A DNA stretch of 64,000 nucleotides. Origin: Treponema sp. (lineage in GTDB: Bacteria; Spirochaetota; Spirochaetia; Treponematales; Treponemataceae). The translations under genes and the position numbers were made by a program. Numbering within the stretch: the stretch's first letter is position 1; the number at the start of each line of letters is the position of its first letter. A model generated the notes under the pieces. It was not told the origin of the DNA. It saw nothing but the letters and a program-made list of their open reading frames with translations, and ran no database searches. Shown here in pieces: positions 62,826-64,000 of this stretch. The stretch lies in assembly GCA_017525605.1 (NCBI GenBank), contig JAFXSM010000044.1, positions 1-64,000 on the forward strand. Reading direction: 5' to 3'.

Positions 62826-62854
62826 AATTTATATAACAGTGTTATATTTGTCAA
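62826..62854 (-). promoter_or_regulatory. Promoter of the ABC transporter operon with palindrome in the spacer
   Basis: Minus strand perfect TTGACA (62849-62854), 17-bp spacer, TAAATT (62826-62831). A perfect palindrome, ATATAACAGTGTTATAT (62831-62847), fills the spacer, a typical place for a repressor site. Confidence 0.6.
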
Positions 62855-62882
62855 TAAAATGACGTTTACTTTTTCTTGATTC

Positions 62883-62911
62883 TTGACACAAGAAAATTTT
62901 ATCAGTAAGTT
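62883..62911 (+). promoter_or_regulatory. Candidate promoter of the TonB-dependent receptor
   Basis: Perfect TTGACA (62883-62888), 17-bp spacer, weak TAAGTT (62906-62911). It precedes the second operator and the ATG at 62959. Confidence 0.5.
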
Positions 62912-62924
62912 TTCTTTACCTTTT

Positions 62925-62940
62925 GTTAGTCAACGCTAAC
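62925..62940. promoter_or_regulatory. Operator copy 2, GTTAG-N6-CTAAC
   Basis: GTTAGTCAACGCTAAC has the same 16-bp length and arms as copy 1 and also follows TTTT. It lies 13 bp beyond the receptor's -10, the same relative place as copy 1 on the other side. Confidence 0.6.
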
Positions 62941-62958
62941 ATTAATTAGGAATAAGTA

Positions 62959-64000
62959 ATGTTAAGAAGTTCACGGTTTCATATTTCATATATCATCAGC
63001 TTTTCTGCGATTTTTTCTTTTTCTATATCTTTTGCCACAGCCAAAGTTTCAAATGAAGACGACGCCGTGATCGAAGTCTCTGCGCAAAAACTTGAGCAGG
63101 AAATAAGCGTTTCGGTCGAGCAAAAATCCGTGCTTTCAGAAGAGCAGATTCAAAAATCTGGTGCAAAAACTGTGGGCGACGCGCTCAAAAATCTCCCGGA
63201 AATAACAGTGAACAATGCAAGCGCAGGAAACGCGAACGAATCGATTTCGATGCAGGGGCTTGGAAACGGATATGTAAAAATCATGATTGACGGCGTTGCG
63301 GTCTCTTCCGATTTGGACGGCTCGACTCCGATTTTTCAGATTCCAGTGGAAAACATCGAGCGGATTGAAGTTTCAAAAGGTGCGGACTCAGTTTTGTACG
63401 GAAGCGAAGCGATGGGCGGCACGATAAACATCATCACGAAGAAAAACGATGATAATTCAACCGAAAAAATCAAAATCGCGGGAAATCTAACGGAAGAATT
63501 CGGATATTCGCCTTCAATCTCGAACTGGAAGAATTACACGGCAGGAACTTTTTTTGCTGGCGGAAATCATTTTTCAAATTCTCTTGCGGCGTGCCTAAAT
63601 TACGTTCCGGGAAAAGAAAAATCAGCTTTCGACGCTCTTGCAGGGAATATCACCTACTACGAAAACACTCAGAAAATCCTCGGATTCGTGCGCGACACGC
63701 TTTCGTACAAAGACGAGTGGGGTAACGTTTCGCTGTATGGGCTTTACGCTGATTCCGAGCAAAAAAGCAATTTTACAAAAACCGGCTACGACAAAGGTGC
63801 CGAGATGGAATACCGCTCTTTTCGTGGCGAAGGCGGTCTGAACGCAAAATATATTTTCGGAGATGATTTTTACATCGACGCTTTTTCAGCCGGTAAATTC
63901 TATTTTATGAACACGACCTACGATGTTAAAGCTGGCTCTTACTCGTCGTCGGCAAGCACAAAATCAGATTCGTTCGACTGGGAAAGCGATGTCCGAAGCC
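62959..64000 (+). CDS. TonB-dependent outer membrane receptor, 3' end outside window
   Basis: ATG 62959 has AGGAAT about 8 bp upstream, and the frame stays open for 347 codons to the window edge. A signal peptide ending near SFATAKVS is followed by a TonB-box-like DAVIEVSA. The plug domain contains SGAKTVGDALKNLPEITVNN, ISMQGLGNGYVKIMIDGVAV, VENIERIEVSKGADSVLYGSEAMGGTINIITKK, the standard sequence of siderophore, heme or cobalamin receptors. Barrel strands begin near residue 165. It is divergent from two half ABC transporters and shares operator-like repeats with them, so metal-chelate uptake is likely. The ligand cannot be named. Confidence 0.9.
   Translation, partial: MLRSSRFHISYIISFSAIFSFSISFATAKVSNEDDAVIEVSAQKLEQEISVSVEQKSVLSEEQIQKSGAKTVGDALKNLPEITVNNASAGNANESISMQGLGNGYVKIMIDGVAVSSDLDGSTPIFQIPVENIERIEVSKGADSVLYGSEAMGGTINIITKKNDDNSTEKIKIAGNLTEEFGYSPSISNWKNYTAGTFFAGGNHFSNSLAACLNYVPGKEKSAFDALAGNITYYENTQKILGFVRDTLSYKDEWGNVSLYGLYADSEQKSNFTKTGYDKGAEMEYRSFRGEGGLNAKYIFGDDFYIDAFSAGKFYFMNTTYDVKAGSYSSSASTKSDSFDWESDVRS

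Overview
The window is a gene-dense stretch of a spirochaete chromosome, most likely a Treponema of the pectin-using gut, rumen or oral type. The evidence is the order cheA, cheW-CheR, cheX, cheY (the treponemal chemotaxis cluster), a UPF0164-type outer membrane protein, a 1388-residue secreted pectin methylesterase/acetylesterase, and many envelope proteins and lipoproteins of treponemal style. The assignment rests on gene content and is an inference. No rRNA, tRNA, CRISPR array, insertion sequence or phage gene was seen.

Layout. 0-8 kb: the 3' part of a glutamate-rich repeat protein, a prepilin-peptidase-like protein, a hotdog thioesterase, a 509-residue hypothetical protein, then an overlapping signal peptidase I / PBP2-FtsI / MptE-like (DUF115) trio. 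7.9-8.1 kb: a candidate structured small RNA with its own terminator. 8.2-13 kb: a VTT membrane protein, pssA-psd (phosphatidylethanolamine synthesis), glycyl-tRNA synthetase and a degenerate aldo/keto reductase. 13-24 kb: HD-GYP protein, TIGR02757 protein, a large FlgD-Ig/OmpA protein with its UPF0164 partner, a LysM-M23 peptidase, a zinc-ribbon protein and a DD-carboxypeptidase. 24-32 kb: the pectin esterase, YigZ, a membrane protein coupled to parC. 32-47 kb: TM2 protein, orphan nucleotidyltransferase, lipoprotein hydrolase, thrA-type aspartokinase-homoserine dehydrogenase, parE, a beta-barrel protein, an HExxH lipoprotein, MBL hydrolase, pentapeptide protein, murI and icd. 47.5-59 kb: a two-component system, dapL, the che operon and a three-gene proton-translocating transhydrogenase. 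59-64 kb: a pair of half ABC transporters (one interrupted by a single in-frame TGA) divergent from a TonB-dependent receptor.

How the parts fit. Cell-envelope work dominates: lipid synthesis (pssA, psd), peptidoglycan precursor and wall enzymes (murI, dapL, ftsI/pbp2, dac, M23), export (signal peptidase) and outer membrane proteins. The pectin esterase strips methyl and acetyl groups from plant pectin. The TonB receptor and ABC pair look like a metal-chelate uptake unit behind a shared, operator-rich divergent promoter.

Three patterns run across the window. At least eight genes have a good -10 hexamer only 6-9 bp before the start codon and no ribosome binding site, which predicts leaderless mRNAs. 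A family of palindromic intergenic elements, two full copies of about 246 bp plus shorter relatives, sits just after stop codons. Several enzymes (aldo/keto reductase, MBL hydrolase, HD-GYP) lack a canonical catalytic or metal residue.
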